Part shown: positions 1 to 7,389 of the stretch, piece after piece | How the letters are laid out: every line of letters starts with the position of its first letter | How positions within the stretch are numbered: the stretch's first letter is position 1 | Source of the DNA: UBA8919 sp041658185 | Lineage (GTDB): Bacteria > Elusimicrobiota > UBA8919 | Length of the DNA stretch: 64,000 bases | NCBI GenBank assembly: GCA_041658185.1 | Contig: JBBAAR010000002.1 | Location: 1-64,000, forward strand | Direction of reading: 5' to 3' | The notes under the pieces: model-generated | Database searches by the model: none | The model's input: only the letters and a program-made list of their open reading frames with translations | Told to the model about the DNA's origin: nothing | Translations under genes and position numbers: made by a program

Positions 1-84
1 AGATATCGACCGATGATAATTATACAAAAATTTTTGAAAAAATTCGCGGTTGTACATGTTAATAACTTATATTTATTTTAAATC

Positions 85-112
85 TGTTCGTCCCATATAC
101 TGGGACTGAACA
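85..112 (+). promoter_or_regulatory. Hairpin in the leader of the PilZ gene
   Basis: An imperfect palindrome pairs TGTTC (85-89) with GAACA (108-112) and, inside, TCCCA (91-95) with TGGGA (101-105) around a TATAC loop. It ends 17 nt before the PilZ start codon, just upstream of a GGGGG ribosome binding site at about 121-125. It could be a leader hairpin or a small palindromic repeat; no T-run follows, so I do not call a terminator. The rest of 1-129 is AT-rich and shows no gene. Confidence 0.4.
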
Positions 113-129
113 TTATATCAGGGGGAATT

Positions 130-441
130 ATGTCTAAAGAAAAAAGAAAACACAGGCGTCTGCCGACGACCATTGTGGCGGATATTTACAGCGGTGAAAC
201 CTTTGAATTAAACGGAAAGGGATGTGTTTTTGATTTGTCAAAATCAGGCATTGCATTTGAAACCAAGATTAAACTTGATGAAAAAAAGCCGTTTTTTATG
301 CGACTGAATATACCGATGGAAGTGATGTGTGAAATTCTCCGCACCGAAGAAAAAGACGGTATCTATCGGTATGGGGTTAAATTTTCAAAACTGAAAATGT
401 CCGATGCCGTAAAACTTAAAAAAATAGTTCTGGAAGATTGA
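130..441 (+). CDS. PilZ domain protein (probable c-di-GMP effector)
   Basis: A 103-residue stand-alone PilZ domain. The N-terminus carries the basic RxxxR-type box (RKHRR, residues 6-10) and the second ligand motif appears as DLSKSG (about 35-40), the D/NxSxxG signature; together these hold the cyclic-di-GMP dimer in known PilZ proteins. A beta-rich core and an amphipathic C-terminal helix (KMSDAVKLKKIV) complete the domain, and the length is normal for a single-domain PilZ. The ATG at 130 has a purine-rich GGGGG ribosome site 5-9 nt upstream. It has no transmembrane segment or partner domain, so it presumably acts in the cytoplasm by binding another protein. Its presence fits with the cyclic-dinucleotide riboswitch near 7.4 kb. 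The domain is clear; the downstream target is unknown. Confidence 0.88.
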   Translation: MSKEKRKHRRLPTTIVADIYSGETFELNGKGCVFDLSKSGIAFETKIKLDEKKPFFMRLNIPMEVMCEILRTEEKDGIYRYGVKFSKLKMSDAVKLKKIVLED

Positions 442-447
442 AAATGG

Positions 448-539
448 AACCACAGATGAACGCAGATGGACACAGATGAAAGTCAAGAACTATCTGCGTA
501 AATCGGCGCCTGTCCCGCTTGCGGGATTTATCTGCGGTT
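448..539. repeat. Palindromic repeat element between the PilZ gene and pcrA
   Basis: AACCACAGAT (448-457) pairs with ATCTGCGGTT (530-539) with one G-T wobble. A nested GCAGAT/ATCTGC pair and a central TCCCGC-tt-GCGGGA hairpin (513-526) lie inside. The wording 'ACCACAGATGAACGCAGATGG' style is typical of dispersed intergenic repeats in bacterial genomes. It fills the gap after the PilZ gene and creates an artificial in-frame extension of the helicase ORF. Confidence 0.6.
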
Positions 540-550
540 ACAAAAATAAT

Positions 551-2707
551 ATGGAAAATCTTTTTGATGATTTGAATCCGAACCAGCAGGATGCGGTAAA
601 ATGCACGGAGGGACCGCTTCTAATTCTCGCAGGTGCAGGTTCCGGGAAGACCCGCGTCATAACTTACCGCATCGCGTATCTTCTCCAAAACGGGGTTAAT
701 TCCTGGAACATTCTGGCGATGACATTTACGAATAAAGCGGCCGCCCAGATGAGGGAAAGAATCAATAATCTCGCAGGGCAATCTGCATCAGATATCTGGA
801 TTTCCACCTATCATTCTTTTTGTGCAAGGGTTTTACGCCTTGAAGCGGCTTATGCCGGTCTGAACAAGGATTTCACAATTTACGACGACGATGACTCTAA
901 AAAAATAGTTGAGGGCTGCCTTAAAGAGTTGAATTATGACGTTGAAAAATTCAAGCCGTCCGTTATTTCCGGAATGATTTCATCCGCGAAGGACAAACTT
1001 TTGGATGCGGAATCTTATGGCATTCATGCGGGTACAACACCCGATCCTATGAAAAAAGTCGCCGCCGGTGTCTATGAACTTTATCAGAAAAAACTGAGCG
1101 AAGCGAATGCCGTTGATTTCGGCGACCTTCTGCGGCACACCGTTGAACTTTTTAAAAACGCCCGAAGCGTGCTGGAAAAATATCAGGAAAGGTTCAAATA
1201 TATTATGATTGACGAGTATCAGGATACAAATTACGCACAGTATGTTCTGACGAAACTTCTGGCTGCGAAATACAAAAACTTATGTGTTGTAGGCGACGAT
1301 GACCAGGCGATTTATTCCTGGCGCGGCGCCGATGTAAGAAACATTATGGAGTTTGAAAGGGATTATCCTAAAACGACGGTTGTGTATCTTGAACAAAATT
1401 ACCGTTCTTCCAAAAATATACTTGAAACGGCGGGGAAACTGATTTCTTTCAATCATCACAGGAAGCCGAAACAGTTATGGACAAATAAGCCGCAGGGGTT
1501 GGACGTTATTTATTCGGAGTTTGCGGATGAATTCGCAGAAGCCCGCTCTGTCGCAGAAAAAATAAAATCACAAATTTCTACGGAAGGAAAATCGCTTTCG
1601 GATTTTGCAGTTTTTTACAGGACAAATGCGCAATCCAGGCTTTTTGAAGAAACGCTTACCCGCTACGGAATGCCTTTTGTTGTCGTCGGCAGCCAGCGAT
1701 TTTATGAACGGGCGGAAGTAAAGGATATCCTCGGCTATTTGAAGTTAATTAATAATCCTTCCGACAACATCGGTTTCAAAAGAATAATCAATACGCCGGC
1801 GAGAGGCATAGGAAAAGTTACGTTTTCATCAATAGAGAATAATGCCGTTAACTCCGGGAAAAATTTGACGCTTTACGAGTCGGCAAAAGAAATGTATAAA
1901 GACGGTCTCCTTCCGAAAGCGGAAAAACTTATCAAACTTGTTGATTCAATGCTCGCAGAAAAAGAAAATATGGACGCCTCGGAAATTGCAAAAATAGTAA
2001 TTGATGAAACCGGATACATTCAACTTTTAGAGGCACAGAACGACATTGAATCCCGCGGTCGTATTGAAAATATTCAGGAACTTGTGTCGGCAATTGTGGA
2101 TTTTGAACAGAACTCCCGTGATAAAAGGTTGGCGGCATTTATTGAAAATATTGCCCTTGTTTCCGACGTGGATGTTTGGGACGAAAAAAAAGATTTTGTT
2201 ACCTTAATTACGCTTCATCTTGCCAAAGGACTTGAATTTCCGTGTGTTTTTATCACCGGTCTTGAGGAAGGACTTTTCCCGGTCGGTAATTCCGCTTATT
2301 CTCTGGAAGAACTTGAGGAAGAACGCCGCCTGTGTTATGTAGGGATGACCCGCGCAAAAGAACATCTTTATCTTTCGGGTGCTTCGCAGCGAAGGGTCTA
2401 CGGACAGTTGCGCTGGTGTATCCCTTCAAGATTTGTGAAAGAAGCAGGACTTAAAAAAGAGTGTTCCGGCCCGGTTTTCAGAGATGAAACTCTGATTGGT
2501 CCCGGACAGGATACCGTGCAATTGAGTGTTGTCGACGGTAAAGCAGGTCATTTTTACAGAGGTATGCGGATAAAACATTCGGAGTTCGGAGAGGGAAAAA
2601 TTTTAGAGGTAAGCGGCGCTGCTGACGACTTAAAAGTTATTGTTCAGTTTGACGCCGGATTCTGGAAAAAACTTCTGGTAAAATACGCCAATTTGGAAAA
2701 AATATGA
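551..2707 (+). CDS. pcrA: PcrA/UvrD-type superfamily 1 DNA helicase
   Basis: ATP-dependent 3'-5' DNA helicase of the UvrD/PcrA/Rep group, acting in nucleotide excision repair, replication restart and removal of RecA filaments. All SF1A motifs are visible in order: Q-motif LNPNQQDAV (8-16), Walker A AGAGSGKT (27-34), motif Ia TFTNKAA, motif II DEYQDT, motif III GDDDQAIYSWRGAD, motif IV EQNYRSS, motif V LHLAKGLEFP, motif VI GMTRAKEHL. The C-terminus (GMRIKHSEFGEGKI) matches the small Tudor-like RNA-polymerase-contacting module. The frame is open from 476, but residues 1-25 of that longer form come from the palindromic repeat; I use the ATG at 551, giving 718 aa, close to the family norm and starting with MENLFDDLNPNQ. 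Motif V has HLAKG instead of the common HSAKG. The stop overlaps the gatC start (ATGA), implying translational coupling. Confidence 0.93.
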   Translation: MENLFDDLNPNQQDAVKCTEGPLLILAGAGSGKTRVITYRIAYLLQNGVNSWNILAMTFTNKAAAQMRERINNLAGQSASDIWISTYHSFCARVLRLEAAYAGLNKDFTIYDDDDSKKIVEGCLKELNYDVEKFKPSVISGMISSAKDKLLDAESYGIHAGTTPDPMKKVAAGVYELYQKKLSEANAVDFGDLLRHTVELFKNARSVLEKYQERFKYIMIDEYQDTNYAQYVLTKLLAAKYKNLCVVGDDDQAIYSWRGADVRNIMEFERDYPKTTVVYLEQNYRSSKNILETAGKLISFNHHRKPKQLWTNKPQGLDVIYSEFADEFAEARSVAEKIKSQISTEGKSLSDFAVFYRTNAQSRLFEETLTRYGMPFVVVGSQRFYERAEVKDILGYLKLINNPSDNIGFKRIINTPARGIGKVTFSSIENNAVNSGKNLTLYESAKEMYKDGLLPKAEKLIKLVDSMLAEKENMDASEIAKIVIDETGYIQLLEAQNDIESRGRIENIQELVSAIVDFEQNSRDKRLAAFIENIALVSDVDVWDEKKDFVTLITLHLAKGLEFPCVFITGLEEGLFPVGNSAYSLEELEEERRLCYVGMTRAKEHLYLSGASQRRVYGQLRWCIPSRFVKEAGLKKECSGPVFRDETLIGPGQDTVQLSVVDGKAGHFYRGMRIKHSEFGEGKILEVSGAADDLKVIVQFDAGFWKKLLVKYANLEKI

Positions 2708-2991
2708 AGATTACAATAAAAGATGTTGAATATGTCGCAAAACTTGCACGGCTTTCGTTAACGGTTGATGAAAAGAAGAAATTTGCCGGGCAGTTGAATG
2801 CGATTTTGGAGCATATAGACGAACTTAACAAATTAGATACCGAAGGTGTCCCGCCGACCTCACATGCGGTTGTCATAAAAAATGTCTTTCGCGAAGATGA
2901 AATGCAAAAATCCGGATTGACCTCCGATATACTTTCTAATGCTCCTGAAAAAGAGGATAGGTTTTTCAAAGTCAAAAAAGTGATAGAATAA
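2704..2991 (+). CDS. gatC: Glu/Asp-tRNA(Gln/Asn) amidotransferase subunit C
   Basis: The small GatC subunit (95 aa, normal length) wraps around and stabilises GatA and connects it with GatB in the GatCAB transamidosome, which converts misacylated Glu-tRNA(Gln) or Asp-tRNA(Asn) to the correct species. Recognition rests on the N-terminal VEYVAKLARLSL helix, the FAGQLNAILEHIDEL helix and the central PPTSHA turn, which is a GatC hallmark, followed by an R-E-D segment. Start ATG overlaps the helicase stop by 4 nt, so it is probably translated by re-initiation. gatA follows 105 nt later; gatB is not in the window. Confidence 0.95.
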   Translation: MKITIKDVEYVAKLARLSLTVDEKKKFAGQLNAILEHIDELNKLDTEGVPPTSHAVVIKNVFREDEMQKSGLTSDILSNAPEKEDRFFKVKKVIE

Positions 2992-3010
2992 GTATAACAA
3001 ATGTTATACT
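2991..3010. repeat. Perfect 8-bp inverted repeat at the gatC stop
   Basis: AGTATAAC (2991-2998), loop AAAT, GTTATACT (3003-3010). It begins on the last base of the gatC stop codon. The sequence ATGTTATACTTT recurs at the promoter of the NifU-like gene (about 6808-6820). It may be a weak hairpin, an operator-like site or a local repeat; a terminator is unlikely because the stem is AT-rich and no T-run follows. Confidence 0.4.
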
Positions 3011-3023
3011 TTACAGACGATAG

Positions 3024-3094
3024 AAGTTTAATGTAAGAAAAAATCACCGACGAGAAAGTAATACAAATGTAGTATTTCTCACTCGGTAAAACTT
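3024..3094. repeat. Imperfect palindrome upstream of gatA
   Basis: Nested complementary blocks: AAGTTT (3024-3029) with AAACTT (3089-3094), ACCGA (3046-3050) with TCGGT (3083-3087), GAGAAA (3052-3057) with TTTCTC (3075-3080), and an ATAC/GTA(G)TAT core. Nearly the whole gatC-gatA gap is self-complementary and it ends 2 nt before the gatA ATG, so a folded form would enclose the translation start region. No Shine-Dalgarno sequence is visible for gatA. Confidence 0.5.
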
Positions 3095-3096
3095 GT

Positions 3097-4554
3097 ATGG
3101 AATTCAGCAATTTAACTGCCTGCGAAATTACAGAAAAAATAAAAAAACGGGAAATTTCCGCGAAGGAAGTTGCGGAACATTTTCTTAAAAAGATTGAAAA
3201 ACTTGACGGAAAAATCAATGCCTTCAATTCCGTTTTTGCCGAAAAATCACTTAAAAAAGCGGATGAAATAGACGGAAAAATCAAAAAAAATGAACCTGTG
3301 GGTATTCTTGCCGGTCTTCCTATTGCCATAAAAGATAATATGTGCATCAAAGGTGAGAAAACAACCTGTTCCTCAAAAATTCTTGAAAATTATATCGCAC
3401 CTTATAATGCAACGGTCATAGAAAAACTTGAAAAAGAGGATGCAATTTTTATCGGCAAGACAAATATGGACGAGTTCGCAATGGGTTCATCTTGCGAAAA
3501 CTCAGCATTTTTTGCCACTAAAAATCCTTGGGATTTAGAAAGAATTCCTGGTGGTTCGTCGGGCGGAAGCGCCGCCTGCGTTGTAGCCAATATGTCCACA
3601 GTATCGCTCGGCTCTGATACCGGCGGTTCTATCAGACAGCCCGCTTCTCTTTGCGGATGTGTCGGATTAAAACCAACTTACGGAAGGGTTTCAAGATATG
3701 GGCTTGTCGCTTTTGCATCATCATTAGACCAAATCGGTCCTTTTGCGAAAACGGTAAAAGATGCATCACTTATTTTACAAGTGATTTCCGGCTACGATGA
3801 AAAGGACTCAACATCCGTAAGAATCCCAGTTGAAAATTATCTTTCAGAAATTGAAAAAGACATTAAAGGATTAACAATCGGACTTCCGAAGGAGTATTTT
3901 ATTGACGGTATGGACAAAGAGGTTGAAAAATCCGTTTATGATTCCGTAAAAATTTTTGAAAAAGCGGGCGCAAAAATAAAAGAAATATCGCTTCCGAATA
4001 CAAAATACGCCGTCAGCGTTTATTACATAATTGCACCATCGGAAGCATCCGCAAATCTTGCAAGATACGACGGCGTAAAATACGGCTTCCGCGCGGCTTC
4101 GGATTCGCTTATTGAAATGTATGAAAAAACCCGGGCACTCGGTTTCGGAAGCGAAGTAAAAAGAAGGATAATGCTCGGAACTTACGCGCTTTCGTCGGGT
4201 TATTACGACGCTTATTATCTTAAAGCACAAAAAGTTCGAACACTTATAAAAAATGATTTTGACACTGCTTTCAAAAATGTTGATGTAATTCTGACGCCGA
4301 CAACGCCTTCACCGGCATTCAAAATAGGCGAGAAAATATCCGACCCTTTACAGATGTATCTCTCAGATATTTTTACTATTTCCTGCAACCTTGCCGGAAT
4401 CTGTGGAATCTCTTTGCCCTGCGGTTTTTCGTCGAAAGGGTTGCCGATTGGACTTCAACTTTTAGGAAAACCGTTTGATGAAAAAACAATTTTAAGGGCC
4501 GGGCACAACTTCCAGAAAGAAACCGATTATCATCTGAAAAGTCCTAATGTATAA
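3097..4554 (+). CDS. gatA: Glu/Asp-tRNA(Gln/Asn) amidotransferase subunit A
   Basis: Glutaminase subunit of GatCAB, an amidase-signature enzyme that releases ammonia from glutamine and channels it to GatB. The Lys-cisSer-Ser triad is intact: Lys79 in PIAIKDN, Ser154 in PGGSSGGSAA and Ser178 in GSDTGGSIRQP. These positions are numerically the same as in Staphylococcus aureus GatA, which supports the ATG at 3097 although no Shine-Dalgarno site is visible. The glycine-rich amidase signature, the DNMDEFAMGSS-like segment (KTNMDEFAMGSS) and the C-terminal LPIGLQLLGKPFDE block are all present, and 485 aa is the family length. The gene lies downstream of gatC behind a palindromic spacer and overlaps the next gene by 8 nt. 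Confidence 0.96.
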   Translation: MEFSNLTACEITEKIKKREISAKEVAEHFLKKIEKLDGKINAFNSVFAEKSLKKADEIDGKIKKNEPVGILAGLPIAIKDNMCIKGEKTTCSSKILENYIAPYNATVIEKLEKEDAIFIGKTNMDEFAMGSSCENSAFFATKNPWDLERIPGGSSGGSAACVVANMSTVSLGSDTGGSIRQPASLCGCVGLKPTYGRVSRYGLVAFASSLDQIGPFAKTVKDASLILQVISGYDEKDSTSVRIPVENYLSEIEKDIKGLTIGLPKEYFIDGMDKEVEKSVYDSVKIFEKAGAKIKEISLPNTKYAVSVYYIIAPSEASANLARYDGVKYGFRAASDSLIEMYEKTRALGFGSEVKRRIMLGTYALSSGYYDAYYLKAQKVRTLIKNDFDTAFKNVDVILTPTTPSPAFKIGEKISDPLQMYLSDIFTISCNLAGICGISLPCGFSSKGLPIGLQLLGKPFDEKTILRAGHNFQKETDYHLKSPNV

Positions 4555-6733
4555 AAAACTTCCCTATTTTTTGGTTCCTTTACTTATTCTGATTTTCTAC
4601 CTGCGCATTTTCTCAACAATAAAAATAAAAAGCGATACTTACGATGAACTGAAATGCCTCAAAGCGGGCGAGTATTTAAGCAAAGGCGCCGGCTGGGTTG
4701 TAGAGGCGTCCGTTTTTCATCCGCCGCTTTCGTATTATATTCACGGGTATCTTCTGAAAAACAGGTTTTTCAAAAACACCGACGAACAAATTTTTTATGC
4801 GCGGCTGATTATGGCTGTTTTTGCCGCTCTTTTCGGATTTTTTGTTTTCAAATATGCCGAAGAAAAATTTGGGACACCGTCGGGACTTGTTGCGCTTTTT
4901 CTTTTCACATTCTGCCCGAATATAATTGCATTTTCCTGTTTTGTCGTGCCTGATATTTTGGTTGCCTTTTTTATATTTTTGGGATTTTACACTTACGAAA
5001 AATCACTTGAAAAAACGAAGGACTTCTTCGGCAAAAAATCTGTTTTTGCGGGGTTGATTTTCGGCTTTGCACTTCTTTCAAAATACACAGGTATTTTTCT
5101 GGTTCCGATTTATATTTTACTCGGGCTGAAAAAAATAATTTTTGAAAAACTTGAAATCAAACATTTTGTAAAACAGTTTTTTGTTGTCTGTGCCGTCGGA
5201 CTTTTTGTTCTAAATTTGGGCTATAAATTTACGGGAAGTTTTAAGCCGCTAACCGATTTTTCGTTTGAAAGCAAATTTTTTTCAAAATTGTCGGAAATAC
5301 CTGTTTTGTCAGAAATTCCGCTTCCGGTTCCCGCCCCGTTCGTCTATGGTTTTGACATACAGAAACACATTTCCGAAGCGGGACATCCCACATTTCTGCG
5401 AGGTGTTAGAAGCATAAAAGGTTGGTGGTATTATTTTATTGTCGCATTTTTGATAAAAGTTCCGATACCGTTTTTGATATTGTTGTTGGTTGCAATCTTT
5501 TATAAACCGAAAGAAAAAATCAATTTGGCAGTTGCCATTTTAATACTTACGCTTCCCTTTGTTTTATTCACAAACAGCAATCCCGGGCTGCGATATCTAA
5601 TACCTATTTTCCCGTTTCTGTTCATTTATGTCAGTGATTTAATCAACATAAGAAAAAAGGTTTTTACCGTCGGCTTATGGTTTTTATTAGGATGGTTTGC
5701 CGTTGAGAGTATTTTAATTCATCCGCATTATATTGCTTATTTTAATCAGTTGATAGGCGGTCCAAAAAACGGTTATAAATACCTTGCCGATTCAAACATT
5801 GACTGGGGGCAAGACAGATTTCTGGTGCTTAAATATCTCAAAAAAAATCCGGAAGTAAAATTAAACCCAGTTGAGCCGACTGTCGGGAAAATTCTTATAA
5901 ATGTAAATAATTTGCAGGACGTTTTTTCCATTGAAGAAAAACACAGATGGCTTAAAAATTTTGAACCCGTCGGCAATATAGGATATTCATGGCTTTTGTA
6001 TGATATAAAGTTAGACGATTATAAAAAACTTTCGAAAAAAATTCCCGGCGATTATTACTTTAACTATTTGCTGGGATTTTTAACGGGAGATAAAAAATTT
6101 CTGGAAAAATCAATTGAATTGAACCCGGGATTTACGGATGCGCGGCTGAAACTCGGGCAACTTTTATCGTCTGAAAATAAAAACGAGCAGGCAATTTTGG
6201 AATATAAAAAGATTTTGGAAGAAAATCCGAATAATTATCTGTCATATAAATATCTCTCGGAAGAATATAAAAAAACCGGAAACAATTTACCCAGCCCTTT
6301 CTCAAGGGCTTTTCAGAAAGGGCGGGGTTTAGCCGCCGAATACGAAAGAAGATATAAAGTAGCAAAAATATTAAGTTCGTATATTGTTGTGATTTCAACC
6401 GCCGAAAATTATTATAAAAATGAGGTTGAAAAAAACCCAAAAGACGCAAAATTTATAAACAATCTCGGTTTTATCTTCTGGATGAAAGGAGATTTAGATA
6501 AAGCGATTTTTTACTTTGAAAAAGCCGTTCAATTACGACCGAATTTTATAGATTATTTAGGCAATCTTGCCGCAGTTCACCGTGAGAAAGGCGACAGAAA
6601 AAAGTATTACAAATTAAGAAATGAGTATTATCAGAGATATAATCTTATATCATCGGCAAGAGTTTCGCAAATACAGTACGGCGATGACAAAATGATTCTG
6701 GAAGATGTATTTATTTTACCTGTTGACGAATGA
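4547..6733 (+). CDS. GT-C (PMT/ArnT-like) membrane glycosyltransferase with C-terminal TPRs
   Basis: A 728-aa polytopic membrane protein. Residues 1-500 hold an N-terminal helix followed by an acidic SDTYDE motif (29-34), an HPPLSYY motif near 64 and about ten further hydrophobic helices, the pattern of lipid-phosphate-sugar-dependent GT39/GT83 (GT-C) transferases in which the first-loop acid is catalytic. Residues about 505-728 are soluble and contain TPR helices (for example SIELNPGFTDARLKLGQLL and KGDLDKAIFYFEKAVQLRPN), as in TMTC-type O-mannosyltransferases. The likely role is transfer of a sugar from a polyprenyl carrier to exported proteins or envelope glycans; the acceptor is unknown. 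The start overlaps gatA by 8 nt. A palindromic element sits in frame within the TPR region (6294-6323). Confidence 0.8.
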   Translation: MYKKLPYFLVPLLILIFYLRIFSTIKIKSDTYDELKCLKAGEYLSKGAGWVVEASVFHPPLSYYIHGYLLKNRFFKNTDEQIFYARLIMAVFAALFGFFVFKYAEEKFGTPSGLVALFLFTFCPNIIAFSCFVVPDILVAFFIFLGFYTYEKSLEKTKDFFGKKSVFAGLIFGFALLSKYTGIFLVPIYILLGLKKIIFEKLEIKHFVKQFFVVCAVGLFVLNLGYKFTGSFKPLTDFSFESKFFSKLSEIPVLSEIPLPVPAPFVYGFDIQKHISEAGHPTFLRGVRSIKGWWYYFIVAFLIKVPIPFLILLLVAIFYKPKEKINLAVAILILTLPFVLFTNSNPGLRYLIPIFPFLFIYVSDLINIRKKVFTVGLWFLLGWFAVESILIHPHYIAYFNQLIGGPKNGYKYLADSNIDWGQDRFLVLKYLKKNPEVKLNPVEPTVGKILINVNNLQDVFSIEEKHRWLKNFEPVGNIGYSWLLYDIKLDDYKKLSKKIPGDYYFNYLLGFLTGDKKFLEKSIELNPGFTDARLKLGQLLSSENKNEQAILEYKKILEENPNNYLSYKYLSEEYKKTGNNLPSPFSRAFQKGRGLAAEYERRYKVAKILSSYIVVISTAENYYKNEVEKNPKDAKFINNLGFIFWMKGDLDKAIFYFEKAVQLRPNFIDYLGNLAAVHREKGDRKKYYKLRNEYYQRYNLISSARVSQIQYGDDKMILEDVFILPVDE
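6294..6323. repeat. In-frame palindromic element inside the glycosyltransferase gene
   Basis: GCCCTTTCT (6294-6302) pairs perfectly with AGAAAGGGC (6315-6323); an extra AAGGGC copy lies in the loop. It encodes PSPFSRAFQKGRG, a proline/basic insert unlike the surrounding lysine/glutamate-rich TPR helices, and it sits between two TPR blocks without breaking the frame. It resembles the coding palindromic elements known from Rickettsia in style only. Confidence 0.6.
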
Positions 6734-6748
6734 AATCGCTTGACCCCG

Positions 6749-6782
6749 TTAGAAGTGGCACATCGTGCTACGATACTTCTAA
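6749..6782. repeat. Palindrome after the glycosyltransferase gene
   Basis: TTAGAAGT (6749-6756) pairs with ACTTCTAA (6775-6782) and GCAC (6758-6761) with GTGC (6765-6768) inside. It lies 16 nt after the stop of the glycosyltransferase gene and 7 nt before the next promoter. It could end the upstream transcript, but no T-run follows, so a dispersed palindromic repeat is more likely. Confidence 0.5.
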
Positions 6783-6789
6783 ACAGGAG

Positions 6790-6817
6790 TTGACAAATTC
6801 AAAAAATATGTTATACT
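6790..6817 (+). promoter_or_regulatory. Sigma70-type promoter for the NifU-like gene
   Basis: TTGACA (6790-6795), 16-nt spacer, TATACT (6812-6817). The predicted start near 6824 would give a leader of about 140 nt that contains the palindrome at 6830-6865. Confidence 0.65.
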
Positions 6818-6829
6818 TTTATAAGAGGC

Positions 6830-6865
6830 ATTCAACTACTTTCGTAGTTGCGAAACCAGTTGAAT
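6830..6865 (+). promoter_or_regulatory. Leader hairpin with two competing folds
   Basis: Fold 1: ATTCAACT (6830-6837) with AGTTGAAT (6858-6865) plus an inner TTTCG/CGAAA stem. Fold 2: CAACTAC (6833-6839), loop TTTC, GTAGTTG (6844-6850). The two share bases and cannot coexist. It lies just after the predicted transcription start of the NifU-like gene. It may be a dispersed palindrome or a leader control element. Confidence 0.45.
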
Positions 6866-6963
6866 AGGTTTGGATTTACAGTCGGGAATTGTTATTTCTA
6901 ATTTTGAAGATTTTGTAATTTTAAGTTTTAATTCTAACCCTTAACTTTTAAATGGGAGGTTTT

Positions 6964-7185
6964 ATGAAAGAGAAAGTTGAAAAGGCACTGGAAAAAATCA
7001 GACCGTTTTTAAAGAGAGACGGCGGTGATGTAAAACTTATTGATGTCACGCCCGACGGAGTTGTAAAAGTAAAACTTCTGCTTGCCTGTGCCGGTTGTCC
7101 CATGGCATCAATGACATTGAAAAACGGAATTGAGAAGGCGATAAAAGAGGAAGTTCCCGAAGTAAAATCTGTTGAAGCGGTGTAA
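6964..7185 (+). CDS. NifU C-terminal-domain-like iron-sulfur scaffold protein
   Basis: A 73-aa stand-alone Nfu/NifU C-terminal domain, which carries or transfers Fe-S clusters to apo-proteins. The fold is recognisable from the N-terminal EKALEKIRPFLKRDGGDVKL segment and the cluster-binding CxxC in ACAGCP, followed by the amphipathic helix MTLKNGIEKAIKEEVPEV. The ORF is open from an ATG at 6952, but the GGGAGG Shine-Dalgarno sequence at 6955-6960 lies inside that extension and is correctly spaced for the ATG at 6964, so I use 6964. It is a monocistronic-looking gene with its own promoter at 6790 and a structured leader. The domain is confident; the client protein is not known. Confidence 0.9.
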   Translation: MKEKVEKALEKIRPFLKRDGGDVKLIDVTPDGVVKVKLLLACAGCPMASMTLKNGIEKAIKEEVPEVKSVEAV

Positions 7186-7298
7186 GTAAAAAATTTTATC
7201 CAAAAATACAAAAGAATAAAAAGAGTACCGGCACGGTAATTTTCAGACGGTAAATCGTTCGCTCCGGAATTTTATTTTTTGATGTGTAAAAATAGTAC

Positions 7299-7327
7299 TT
7301 GACAAAAATGCAAAAATTGTTTATAAT
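7299..7327 (+). promoter_or_regulatory. Consensus sigma70-type promoter upstream of the riboswitch
   Basis: TTGACA (7299-7304), exact 17-nt spacer, TATAAT (7322-7327): full consensus in both boxes. Predicted start is near 7334, about 70 nt before the aptamer core. A promoter this strong suggests constitutive initiation with control left to the RNA. The stretch 7186-7298 before it shows no gene. Confidence 0.85.
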
Positions 7328-7389
7328 TATAGTGCCGAAGCGATGAAATTGCTGGGGCGCTTAATTATATCGCTTTTGATATACTTAAG

